Source: CAZJVD01 sp964549505 (GTDB lineage: Bacteria; Bdellovibrionota; UBA1018; CAZJVD01). From it: a stretch of DNA of 64,000 nucleotides. Made by a program: the position numbers and the translations under genes. The notes under the pieces were generated by a model, which saw only the letters and a program-made list of their open reading frames with translations, had not been told where the DNA came from and made no database searches. The number at the start of each line of letters is the position of its first letter. Within the stretch, counting starts at the first letter, position 1. The stretch is from assembly GCA_964549505.1 (NCBI GenBank), contig CAZJVD010000011.1, positions 39,678 through 103,677 of the forward strand. Reading direction: 5' to 3'. This document shows, one piece after another, positions 51,968 through 59,804 of this stretch.

Positions 51968-53302
51968 TTGGAAATCAAAGACATCATTCACGGCTCGATT
52001 GTTGTTGAGCCCGGTGAGGCCGACGTTGTCGATTCGCCGTTCTTTCAAAGGCTGCGGCTGATCAAGCAATTGGGGTTCTCCGAGTACTCCTACCCGAGTG
52101 CGAGTCATAGTCGTTTCATTCATAGTCTTGGAGCCATGCACGTGGCGACGCGTGCGTTCGATCAGATTGCGGGTGACCGTATGCCATCCGCGGATCGCCG
52201 ACGCCTGCGATCTGTCGTGAGAATGGCAGCCCTCCTCCACGATTGCGGGCACGGACCGCTCTCGCACACGACTGAGTTTGCTATGCCGCAGGTTTCAGAA
52301 CTGCGTATTCCCGGTCGCGCAGCAGAAAATCGACAGGCTAACCACGAGGACTACACGATCAAGATGATTTTGGATTCGGGTCTGACTCGAATTCTTGAGC
52401 GATCGGGGAGTGAGCAGGGATGGACCGCTCGGCATGTTGCTGCTCTGATCGATCGCAGTTTACGGCTGACGGCCGAGGAGGAGAGTTTTTTTCTGGCGCC
52501 GTGGGAAGGTCAGTCCACCAGCTTTCTGCCTCTTATCCAGCAACTGATCTCGAGTGAATTAGATGCGGATCGAATGGATTATCTTCGGCGCGATAGCACG
52601 TACGCCGGTGTGAGTTACGGGCATTTCGATCTCGACTGGTTGTTGGCGAGTCTGATCGCATGTGTTGTTCACGATCCCCGGTCCGGAAAGCAGGTCCCTC
52701 AGGCGTTCTTGGCAGTCCGGCAGCGCGCGCTCTACACGGTCGAAGATTTTTTGCTGTCTCGCTACCATATGTTCTTGATGGTGTACTTTCATCATACCGG
52801 AGTGGCGTACGACGAGATGTTAGGGCGCTATCTTTCTGATCCGAGCTGCACTTACAAGCTGCCTGCTGATATCGACGCTTACGTTCACTGTCACGATTCG
52901 CAGCTTTTTGATCACCTGAGAAACAGTGACGGTGTTTGGGCGCGGCGGATTGTCGAACGGAAACCCTTTCGTCTTCTTTACGAACACCACGCGCTTGCTA
53001 CCGATTCGATCGATCCGCTGTTGGATCGTCTTGTCGCGTATCTCAAGAAAGAACAAATCCCTTCGTTGCTTTCGACGTCGAAAAGCGAACTCTCAAAGTA
53101 TTTTCGAAAGCCGGATCTCCCAATCTATGTTCGCATGCGCAACTATTTGACGGATGACACGTTTCGACCGCTTCAGGACTGTTCTGATCTTTTTGAAAAG
53201 TACCAAGAAGAGCGGTGGATTCAGCGCGTGTACATTGACGAACAGGATGTTGAGCGTGTGCGCAGCTGGGTGCGGAGACCGTCTACTTCTTTGATCCCTT
53301 AG
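51968..53302 (+). CDS. HD-domain phosphohydrolase (dGTPase/SAMHD1-like)
   Basis: 444 residues, COG1078-like. Metal ligands are readable: H52 in SRFIHSLG, H91-D92 in ALLHDCGHGPLSH (also H95 and H100), and the later Asp in ISSELDADRMDYLRRDS. This family includes dNTP triphosphohydrolases and SAMHD1 homologues; the substrate here is not set. The TTG start follows the histone-like gene by eight bases. The last 20 bases overlap the convergent STAS-like gene. Confidence 0.85.
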   Translation: MEIKDIIHGSIVVEPGEADVVDSPFFQRLRLIKQLGFSEYSYPSASHSRFIHSLGAMHVATRAFDQIAGDRMPSADRRRLRSVVRMAALLHDCGHGPLSHTTEFAMPQVSELRIPGRAAENRQANHEDYTIKMILDSGLTRILERSGSEQGWTARHVAALIDRSLRLTAEEESFFLAPWEGQSTSFLPLIQQLISSELDADRMDYLRRDSTYAGVSYGHFDLDWLLASLIACVVHDPRSGKQVPQAFLAVRQRALYTVEDFLLSRYHMFLMVYFHHTGVAYDEMLGRYLSDPSCTYKLPADIDAYVHCHDSQLFDHLRNSDGVWARRIVERKPFRLLYEHHALATDSIDPLLDRLVAYLKKEQIPSLLSTSKSELSKYFRKPDLPIYVRMRNYLTDDTFRPLQDCSDLFEKYQEERWIQRVYIDEQDVERVRSWVRRPSTSLIP

Positions 53303-53780
53303 GGTGTTTTTTGAATTCGCGCCTCAGAAACGCAAAGTACTCTTCTTGAATATCGTCAAACTCCACGTTCCCGCCGCAGCGAGTACACTGCAAACCCGGA
53401 AGCTTGAATTTCTTTTTGGTCAGATTCTTGGTCTCGAAGAGGCCCACGAGCTCGCTCTTGCAGGTATGACACACAAACGGAATAAAGATCGACTCAACAG
53501 ATCCGCCGCATGAAAAGTTCGAAATGAGATTCAGTTGCTCAACGATGGCTGTTGAACATTCAAAGAACTTGAGATCAACACCTTTTTCGGTCAAACCTTG
53601 AAAATATTGAACCCAGGCCCGTACGCCTTCCGAGTTGATTCGCGGCACGTTGCGCGCGAAAACATGCAGCTCTTTGGGGATCGAGCCAATGACCTTATCG
53701 AAGTGAGTCCGTTCATCAATGCTGCCCGCGAAGTGGACAATCATGATGTCGCCCTTGAGTTCTTTGACGATGTTGAGCAC
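53283..53780 (-). CDS. STAS-like domain with C-terminal zinc ribbon
   Basis: 165 residues, GTG start. The N-terminal 95 read as a STAS-like fold (GDIMIVHFAGSIDERTHFDK, then EGVRAWVQYFQGLTEKGVDLKFFE). The C-terminal part has two CxxC pairs (VCHTCKSEL near 104, QCTRCGGNV near 131) forming a zinc ribbon. The phosphorylatable Ser of anti-anti-sigma factors is at the right place in RINSEGVRAW. Its role in partner-switching or protein binding is inferred. It ends against the HD hydrolase and lies nine bases from the epimerase stop on the same strand. Confidence 0.6.
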   Translation of the reverse strand: MLNIVKELKGDIMIVHFAGSIDERTHFDKVIGSIPKELHVFARNVPRINSEGVRAWVQYFQGLTEKGVDLKFFECSTAIVEQLNLISNFSCGGSVESIFIPFVCHTCKSELVGLFETKNLTKKKFKLPGLQCTRCGGNVEFDDIQEEYFAFLRREFKKHPKGSKK

Positions 53781-53789
53781 GTCACCATT

Positions 53790-54731
53790 CTAACTAAGGT
53801 CGTTTGGAAAAAGAAGCAGATCCCGCAATCCTTTTTCAAGCGCGACCGTGGGCTGCCAGTTCAACGCAGATCGAGCGCGCCCGACGTCGGCGCATGAGTG
53901 CTCGATGTCACCGTCGCGTGGTCGTGTGCTCTCGAGGTTGAGCTGCTTTCCAAGAGCCTTCCCAACGAGGGTCGCCAGATCTTTGACCCTTATCGGGACG
54001 CCTGTCCCGATGTTCACGGCTTGCGACGAAATCGACTGTGCTTCACTTGCGGCGATGAGCGCTGTAACGACGTCGTGAACATGAACGAAGTCTCGAGTCT
54101 GGTTTCCTCCGCCGTGCAGTTCAAGCTTCCGTCCCTCAAGTGCACGCTTCTTGAAAGCTGCGATCACACCGCTGTAGGGCGAATCCGAGCGCTGGCCGGG
54201 ACCGTAGACATTGAAAAAACGTAGGATGCGAGAACGTAAGCCTTCTTGTTCCATTCGAGTGAGCGCACCTTCACTCAGATGTTTTTGGCGTGCGTAAATC
54301 GAGAGCGGCAGTGGTTTCGAAGTCTCTGTGATGGGTGCGGACCCTCCAGTGTTTCCGTAAACCGCACACGAGCTAGCAAATACAAGCGACGGACGTACGT
54401 GCGATGTTTCAACGAGTGTTCGAGCGACTGTAAGAGTGCCTTCTAGATTGGTGGTCCAACTCTCTTCGGGAAAGGCTTCGCATTCCGGCACACTCACGAT
54501 GGCCGCGAGATGAAAAACGTGGTGGATGTCATCGAGCGCTTTCATGAGGTCCGTGCGCCGGCGAATATCACCGCGAATGTAGGTGACGCCCGCAACTCGG
54601 TTCGAAGGTTCTGCACGATCGAGAACGCGTACCGATCGGCCTTGTGCCACAAGAGCTCTCGCGAGGTGCGTGCCAATGAACCCAGCTCCACCCGTGATCA
54701 GAGTATTTTGCGCGTTCGGTTCAGTGGTCAT
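53790..54731 (-). CDS. NAD-dependent sugar epimerase/dehydratase (GalE-like)
   Basis: 313 residues from the ATG at 54731, which overlaps the upstream stop (ATGA). Extended-SDR marks: LITGGAGFIGTHLARAL, VFHLAAIVSVPEC, FASSCAVYGNTG, and the catalytic YARQK; RFFNVYGPGQ and GGGNQTRDFVHVHDVV complete the UDP-sugar 4-epimerase subfamily pattern. It interconverts or modifies a nucleotide sugar for the glycan; the exact substrate is open. It is the third gene of a minus-strand glycan operon (methyltransferase, GT-C-like, epimerase). Confidence 0.85.
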   Translation of the reverse strand: MTTEPNAQNTLITGGAGFIGTHLARALVAQGRSVRVLDRAEPSNRVAGVTYIRGDIRRRTDLMKALDDIHHVFHLAAIVSVPECEAFPEESWTTNLEGTLTVARTLVETSHVRPSLVFASSCAVYGNTGGSAPITETSKPLPLSIYARQKHLSEGALTRMEQEGLRSRILRFFNVYGPGQRSDSPYSGVIAAFKKRALEGRKLELHGGGNQTRDFVHVHDVVTALIAASEAQSISSQAVNIGTGVPIRVKDLATLVGKALGKQLNLESTRPRDGDIEHSCADVGRARSALNWQPTVALEKGLRDLLLFPNDLS

Positions 54732-56200
54732 AGGTGTGGAAGGGTGTAGAAGCGCCAAGCTCCAAAGTCCTTTGTCAGTTTTAAGGTAGAGCGTGCTTGC
54801 GAGGTCATGTCCGAACATTCCCACCAAACAGCGACGATGTCACCAGTCCGGAGGCTGTCGAGCGAACCATTCCAGACGGCAAAGTCGTCTCCGGGGCGAC
54901 GGGTGAGAATCGGAAGTGCGCCTCGCGCTTCTTCGCATGGTGGATTGATCCAGATTTTCTGATCGCGCTCTGTCGCGATCGTTTGGAGCCAAGTCGTCGC
55001 TTGCTTGGTCTGCTCCGAACGCGCGAGTAGGCGCTCAAGACGCGGTCCGATCACGACAGTGAGAACGACGAGCAAGACAGACTGTAGCCACAGTTTGCTA
55101 CGTTCGCGGAGGTAACGTTCACGAAAAGCGATGAGGATCGATCCCGAGGCGAGGGCCCAGAACGGCGTCGCTAGACCCCAGTAGTAGCCAAAGATCCCCC
55201 ACGGGAGCATCGTGAAAAACCAGAGACTGATGCCAGCGATCCAGAGCCAACGCTCTTTTTCTTTTCGTAAAACAGCAAAGAGTACGAGCGCGAGCGGAAC
55301 GGCGAACGCCCACACGCCTCCATACGCCACAAAGCGCGAGAGAAACGTGACGACTTTTGTCGGCTGCAGCCATGCTGCGAGCGAGTAAGCGCTCGTGTAA
55401 CTCCCGTGCGACGAAACGGTTCGTGTCCAGAGCACCCAGCTGCCTGCGAGGACGGCTAAGCAAGCTGCGATCCATCGGTCGGTTCGATGGCTGGGGAGTG
55501 CCCTCCGAGACACGATGATGCCAAGAAGTGGAATCAGAAAAACAAACGCAGTTACTTTCGCTCCCAAAGCAAGCGCGCATCCTAAGAACACAGCCGTCCA
55601 TGGTAGCCAGCGGTGGGGTAGCCAACGGTGGGGTAGCCAGCGGTGGCGCGGTTTTCCGGTTAAGAGTACAGCAGCTGCAGCAAAGCTGATCCCGAAACCC
55701 GTCACGGCGAGTCGTTCTTGAAGGGAAATCAGATTTACAAAGTTGAGACTTGGTCCAAACGACAGAAACGCGATCGCAAAAATCACCATCGCTTCCCGTG
55801 CGCTCACTCCTTTCGTCGGAAAGAAACGACTCAGGGCCCATCCCCAAAGACCCGAAGCCAGAATCCAGTTCAGAAAACAAAGCGCGTACACCCATGACGG
55901 CGACGCCCCGAGTACTTGAGGCATCCATCCGTAAACCCAGTACGACCATGTGAAATATGTTGGGCGTACCAGGCCCCAGTTCTGATCCGAAGCCAGCTGT
56001 TCGGTGAGATACGTCCAAAAACTTCGATGTCCCCAGGTGCGCGCAAAACCATCGCTCCAAGCGGCGTCGTCCATGAGACCCCACGACAAGTCCTTGAGCC
56101 CGATGTGCAGCGCGCGTAGAGCGCAGAGAGCACCGAGAAGGCTCAGGAAGAGGGCGTCGGTCGGTATTCCCAAAAGTCGGTGACGAATACGTGATTCCAT
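54728..56200 (-). CDS. Polytopic GT-C-type membrane protein
   Basis: 490 residues from the ATG at 56200, which overlaps the methyltransferase end by 58 bases. About eleven to twelve helices and a first loop with GLMDDAAWSDGFART, an acidic cluster like the catalytic DD/DE of lipid-linked-sugar transferases. A triple HRWLP repeat (DNA 55602-55646) lies in a loop before helix six or seven. A final soluble segment (IWINPPCEEARGALPIL) ends the protein. No family is certain. A second long frame in this region is only a shadow. Confidence 0.55.
   Translation of the reverse strand: MESRIRHRLLGIPTDALFLSLLGALCALRALHIGLKDLSWGLMDDAAWSDGFARTWGHRSFWTYLTEQLASDQNWGLVRPTYFTWSYWVYGWMPQVLGASPSWVYALCFLNWILASGLWGWALSRFFPTKGVSAREAMVIFAIAFLSFGPSLNFVNLISLQERLAVTGFGISFAAAAVLLTGKPRHRWLPHRWLPHRWLPWTAVFLGCALALGAKVTAFVFLIPLLGIIVSRRALPSHRTDRWIAACLAVLAGSWVLWTRTVSSHGSYTSAYSLAAWLQPTKVVTFLSRFVAYGGVWAFAVPLALVLFAVLRKEKERWLWIAGISLWFFTMLPWGIFGYYWGLATPFWALASGSILIAFRERYLRERSKLWLQSVLLVVLTVVIGPRLERLLARSEQTKQATTWLQTIATERDQKIWINPPCEEARGALPILTRRPGDDFAVWNGSLDSLRTGDIVAVWWECSDMTSQARSTLKLTKDFGAWRFYTLPHL
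55602..55646 (-). repeat. 15-bp tandem repeat coding HRWLP x3
   Basis: Plus-strand units GGTAGCCAGCGGTGG (55602-55616), GGTAGCCAACGGTGG (55617-55631) and GGTAGCCAGCGGTGG (55632-55646), in frame within the GT-C-like gene, so copy number could change without breaking it. Confidence 0.85.
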
Positions 56201-57117
56201 CCGAGCGGGCCCCATCGTTTGAGGAGTTTGCGTACGAGATTGCGTGTCGAGAACGATCCCGCCCACCAAAACCCTGGCGGTCGCACTGGGAAAAAACCTT
56301 TCTGTCGCATGAGTGCTGCGAGACTTGCGGGCGTGAAGTAATTGAGGTGTTCGAGCGGATTGACCTCTTTGGAGAATTTCTCGTTCTTCGCAACCCGTTT
56401 GCGCAATCGAGCCCAACCTCCTGCCCGCGCCACATCGGGAATGATGCACGTCAGATACACGGTGGCTCCCGGCTTCAAGACGCGTGCTATTTTAGCGAGA
56501 ACGTCGGCTGGATCAGCAACATGTTCGAGCACAGCAGTCGATACGGCAAAATCAAATCCGCCATTCTCACGAGCTGCTTGTTCAACGAGTTCCCAACGGT
56601 CTAAAACGTTCAGTCCCGCGGCGCGTGCCGATGCGACCTTCCAAGGCGTGACGTCAAAGCCGATCGTGCGCACGCTTGAGGCGGAAAGAAGTTTCAAAAG
56701 GGTTCCCCAACCGCACCCAAAGTCGAGAACAGCCGGCGCCACATTCGCGCTACCTTTTTTCTGACTGCGGAGCAGGACGGTCACGATCTCGAGCGCGCGT
56801 TCGAGATCAGCGCGTGTGCGTCCCAGTGTGTTGACCTTGTTCCAGCTTGCTTCACGATCGATCATCTCACCGTAGACTCGATCTTCGAGATCGGAGTGGA
56901 GGCGATCACGGCTGTAAACCATCGCGCACTCGCCACACGCGACAATGGGAAACTGACGATCGCGAAGGGTGCCGGGAAGACTGTCGGTTGAGACGTTCGC
57001 GTAGCTTGGATTATTCTTGATAAAGTCGCTCAAATAAAGACTGACAACGGTCGTCGACCTGGAGCTCTTGCAGCACGGGCAGGTTCGCGTTTGGATGGGG
57101 AGAACGGCTTCTTCCAC
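56143..57117 (-). CDS. Class I methyltransferase with N-terminal zinc-binding segment
   Basis: 324 residues. The N-terminus has a cysteine group (CPCC near residue 13 and ACGEC near 60) fitting the zinc-binding part of methyltransf_13/Mycolic-type sugar methyltransferases. The SAM motif is VLDFGCGWGTLLKLL, then VAVSTAVLEHVADPADVLAKIARVL-like sequence and PLEHLNYFTPASLAALM. It probably methylates a sugar at C-3 or an acceptor glycan. First gene of the minus-strand operon ending with the epimerase; divergent from the dehydrogenase at 57189. Confidence 0.85.
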   Translation of the reverse strand: MEEAVLPIQTRTCPCCKSSRSTTVVSLYLSDFIKNNPSYANVSTDSLPGTLRDRQFPIVACGECAMVYSRDRLHSDLEDRVYGEMIDREASWNKVNTLGRTRADLERALEIVTVLLRSQKKGSANVAPAVLDFGCGWGTLLKLLSASSVRTIGFDVTPWKVASARAAGLNVLDRWELVEQAARENGGFDFAVSTAVLEHVADPADVLAKIARVLKPGATVYLTCIIPDVARAGGWARLRKRVAKNEKFSKEVNPLEHLNYFTPASLAALMRQKGFFPVRPPGFWWAGSFSTRNLVRKLLKRWGPLGWNHVFVTDFWEYRPTPSS

Positions 57118-57188
57118 GAGTCTTCAATAGGCAGTAGCACCTGAGGTTTTCGTTTTCAATCCAGATCAAGCCGCGGTACGGCTGGGGC

Positions 57189-58502
57189 ATGAGTGGCGAC
57201 TTCGAAAAACTGGGCGTCGTGGGGGTCGTAGGACTGGGCTACGTTGGTCTTCCGCTGGCCCTCGCTTTTGGAAAGAAAATCCCGACGATCGGTTTCGACA
57301 TCAATCAATCCAAGATTGATGCGTATCTTTCGGGTACGGATCCGACGGGCGAGATGCCTAAGACCGCTTTTCAGGACGCTCGTGGGATTCAGTTCACCAC
57401 CCAGGCAGAGCGGCTTCGCAGTTGCGACTCGATCATCATCGCTGTACCGACTCCTGTCGACGAAGCAAAGCGCCCTGAGATCCGAGGTGTTGTTGCCGCG
57501 TGCGAGGCAGTTGGACGCTCTCTCAAAAAGGGAGCTGTCGTGATCCTGGAATCAACCGTGTATCCGGGCTTCACCGAGGAGGTCTGCGCTCCGGCGCTTG
57601 CCAAGGCGTCGCAGATGAAGCTCGGCGAAGGTTTTTTCGTGGGTTACTCGCCTGAGCGGATCAACCCCGGCGATCAGGAGCATCGCCTCGAGACCATCAC
57701 CAAAGTAGTTTCGGGCTACGATGCTGCAACTCTCGATCGCGTGGCCGGACTTTACGAAGCGATCATTACGGTAGGCGTGCATCGCGCTTCGAGTATTCGC
57801 GTCGCCGAGGCCGCCAAGGTGATTGAGAATACACAACGTGATCTCAATATCGCTCTGATGAACGAGCTTGCTGTGATTTTCGATCGTATGAAAATCGACA
57901 CGACCGAAGTGCTCGAGGCCGCACGAACGAAGTGGAACTTTCTTCCGTTCAAGCCGGGTCTTGTGGGCGGTCACTGTATCGGTGTGGATCCTTACTATCT
58001 CACGCACAAAGCGCAAATGTTGGGCTACATCCCCGAAGTGATTTTGGCAGGTCGGAAGATCAATGATGGAATGGGGAAATTCATTGCCGAAAAGACGGTC
58101 AAGAAGATGATCGAAGCTGATTTTCCTATTAAGAACGCGGAAGTATTAGTGCTCGGGATCACGTTTAAAGAAAATTGTTCTGATATTCGAAACTCAAAAG
58201 TCGTCGACGTCATCGATGAACTCAAGGCTTACGGATGTCGTGTGAGTGTTTACGATCCGGTCGCGAACGCTGCTGAAGTCGAACACGAGTATGGTTTGCC
58301 ATTGATCAGTGCAGGCGATGTCGAACGTGCCGATTCGCGGTTTCATGCGATCGTTGGCGCTGTTGCACACCAGTCTCTTGTGAGTCAGCCCAGCGCTGTG
58401 TGGAAAAAAGCAGCGTTTCCTCGCGCTCCATTTATGGATGTTAAGGCAGCGTTCTCACGCCGTGAGCTCGAAAGCTTAGGCTTTCAGGTGTGGCGTCTAT
58501 GA
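57189..58502 (+). CDS. Nucleotide-sugar 6-dehydrogenase (WbpA/TviB-like)
   Basis: 437 residues, UDP-glucose/GDP-mannose dehydrogenase family. NAD site GVVGLGYVGLPLALAFG; PTPVDEAKRPEI and STVYPGFTEEV as in UDP-HexNAc dehydrogenases. The catalytic Cys is in GGHCIGVDPYYLTHKAQ. The PYYL form points to the UDP-GlcNAc or UDP-GalNAc branch (WbpA, TviB) rather than UDP-glucose. It oxidises C-6 to the uronic acid with two NAD. Its stop overlaps the epimerase start (ATGA). Confidence 0.9.
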   Translation: MSGDFEKLGVVGVVGLGYVGLPLALAFGKKIPTIGFDINQSKIDAYLSGTDPTGEMPKTAFQDARGIQFTTQAERLRSCDSIIIAVPTPVDEAKRPEIRGVVAACEAVGRSLKKGAVVILESTVYPGFTEEVCAPALAKASQMKLGEGFFVGYSPERINPGDQEHRLETITKVVSGYDAATLDRVAGLYEAIITVGVHRASSIRVAEAAKVIENTQRDLNIALMNELAVIFDRMKIDTTEVLEAARTKWNFLPFKPGLVGGHCIGVDPYYLTHKAQMLGYIPEVILAGRKINDGMGKFIAEKTVKKMIEADFPIKNAEVLVLGITFKENCSDIRNSKVVDVIDELKAYGCRVSVYDPVANAAEVEHEYGLPLISAGDVERADSRFHAIVGAVAHQSLVSQPSAVWKKAAFPRAPFMDVKAAFSRRELESLGFQVWRL

Positions 58503-59509
58503 ATCGCACGCTCGTCACTGGAGCGGCTGGTTTTATCGGGTTTCACGTTTCACAGCGATTGCTCGAGCGTGGCGAGGAAGTGATCGGTCTCGACAACCTG
58601 AACGATTACTACGACGTCGGTCTGAAAAAGGCGCGGCTACAGATTCTTGAAAAGAACCCTCGCTTCAAACCTGTCGAAGTCGATGTTTCAGATCGTAAAA
58701 TGATGCCGGAAGTGTTTCAGAACTTTAAGTTTCAGCGCGTCGTGCACCTCGCGGCGCAAGCCGGCGTTCGTTACTCGTTGATCAACCCGCAGGCGTATGT
58801 GGACAGCAATCTATCGGGGTTTCTACAGATTCTAGAGGGTTGCCGACATCACGAGATCGAGCATCTTGTGTACGCTTCGTCTTCCAGTGTGTACGGCGCG
58901 AACACGCGCATGCCTTTTTCGGTTCACGACAATGTTGATCATCCGGTTTCTTTGTATGCGGCGACGAAAAAAGCGAACGAACTGATGGCGCATTCCTACA
59001 GTCACATCTTCGGTCTGCCCACAACGGGCCTTCGCTTCTTCACGGTGTATGGGCCATGGGGCCGCCCCGACATGGCGCTTTTCCTTTTTGCAAAAGCGAT
59101 CTTCGAGGGCAAACCGATCGAGATCTTTAACTACGGAAAGATGCAAAGAGACTTCACGTACATCGATGACATTGTCGAAGGCGTCGTGCGCGTTTTGGAT
59201 CGCACAGCGACGGGCGATGAAAACTGGTCCGGGCACAAGCCCGATCCATCGACCAGTCGGGCGCCGTACCGTGTTTACAATATCGGCAACCATAAGCCGG
59301 TCGAGCTGCTCCGTTTTGTCGAAATCCTAGAGAAAGAGATCGGCAAGACGACTGAGAAGCGATTTCAGGCGCTTCATCCGGGCGATGTGCCGGCGACGTT
59401 TGCGGATATTGACGATTTACGCGCGGATGTCGGATTCGAGCCTCGGGTTTCGGTCGAAGAGGGTATTGCGAACTTCGTTCGCTGGTATCGTGAGTATTAT
59501 CGTAAATAA
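58499..59509 (+). CDS. UDP-glucuronate 4-epimerase-like enzyme
   Basis: 336 residues from the ATG at 58499 (ATGA with the previous stop; a GTG at 58490 adds three). VTGAAGFIGFHVSQRLLERG, GLDNLNDYYDVGLKKARL, HLAAQAGVRYS, catalytic SSSSVYG and YAATKKANELMAHSYSHIFG, and GRPDMALFLFAKAI are the signature of GlcA 4-epimerases (LspL/CapI type) and of TviC/WbpP relatives. It converts the uronic acid made by the previous gene to its C-4 epimer. The two form a coupled pair. Confidence 0.9.
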   Translation: MNRTLVTGAAGFIGFHVSQRLLERGEEVIGLDNLNDYYDVGLKKARLQILEKNPRFKPVEVDVSDRKMMPEVFQNFKFQRVVHLAAQAGVRYSLINPQAYVDSNLSGFLQILEGCRHHEIEHLVYASSSSVYGANTRMPFSVHDNVDHPVSLYAATKKANELMAHSYSHIFGLPTTGLRFFTVYGPWGRPDMALFLFAKAIFEGKPIEIFNYGKMQRDFTYIDDIVEGVVRVLDRTATGDENWSGHKPDPSTSRAPYRVYNIGNHKPVELLRFVEILEKEIGKTTEKRFQALHPGDVPATFADIDDLRADVGFEPRVSVEEGIANFVRWYREYYRK

Positions 59510-59669
59510 AACTCAGGTGTCAGTTTGACTCTGGCCAGGCTATCGCCATGCGTTGTAAAAATTTCATAGCTCTTTTACGCCTTTAGTTGAGAAGTCTGAG
59601 CCCTTTAAAATCCTATGTTGCAATGCAGCGTTTTTATTGTAAAAAATGACGCACTGTAAATAAGGAATT

Positions 59670-59699
59670 CTGACACTTCTGGCATTCCACATGCACAAT
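59670..59699 (+). promoter_or_regulatory. Candidate promoter of the lipA leader / small RNA
   Basis: CTGACA (59670-59675), an 18-base spacer, CACAAT (59694-59699). The expected start near 59706 is two bases before a hairpin. A weak match taken alone; the position with respect to the hairpin is what supports it. Confidence 0.35.
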
Positions 59700-59705
59700 G
59701 CCCAT

Positions 59706-59784
59706 CCGTTCGCGATAAGCGAACCTAACTACTCTCCTCTCTCTCAAAGGCCCCTGAGTTTGGAACTTGGGGGCCTTGTTTTTT
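59706..59784 (+). ncRNA. Candidate small RNA or attenuator ahead of lipA
   Basis: About 79 bases: hairpin GTTCGC-GATAA-GCGAAC (59708-59724), an unpaired CU-rich tract (59727-59745, ACTCTCCTCTCTCTC), then a strong terminator. The layout is the same as in the 28026-28117 element. The tract is complementary to GA-rich ribosome sites. It may instead be the leader and conditional terminator of lipA, whose ATG is 20 bases beyond, or simply the end of the upstream operon transcript. Confidence 0.45.
59747..59784 (+). terminator. Strong intrinsic terminator between the epimerase gene and lipA
   Basis: AAGGCCCCTGAGTT (59747-59760), loop TGG, AACTTGGGGGCCTT (59764-59777): 14 pairs including two G-U, then G and six T (59779-59784). 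Position 238 bases after the epimerase stop and 20 before the lipA ATG. Confidence 0.88.
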
Positions 59785-59804
59785 ATTGGTATCCCTACTT
59801 ATCG

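Noticed and set aside
55119..56435. 438-codon minus-strand frame in another phase over the GT-C-like gene
   Set aside because: It is Arg/Ser/Cys-rich without helices; the other phase gives a consistent polytopic protein coupled to the epimerase.
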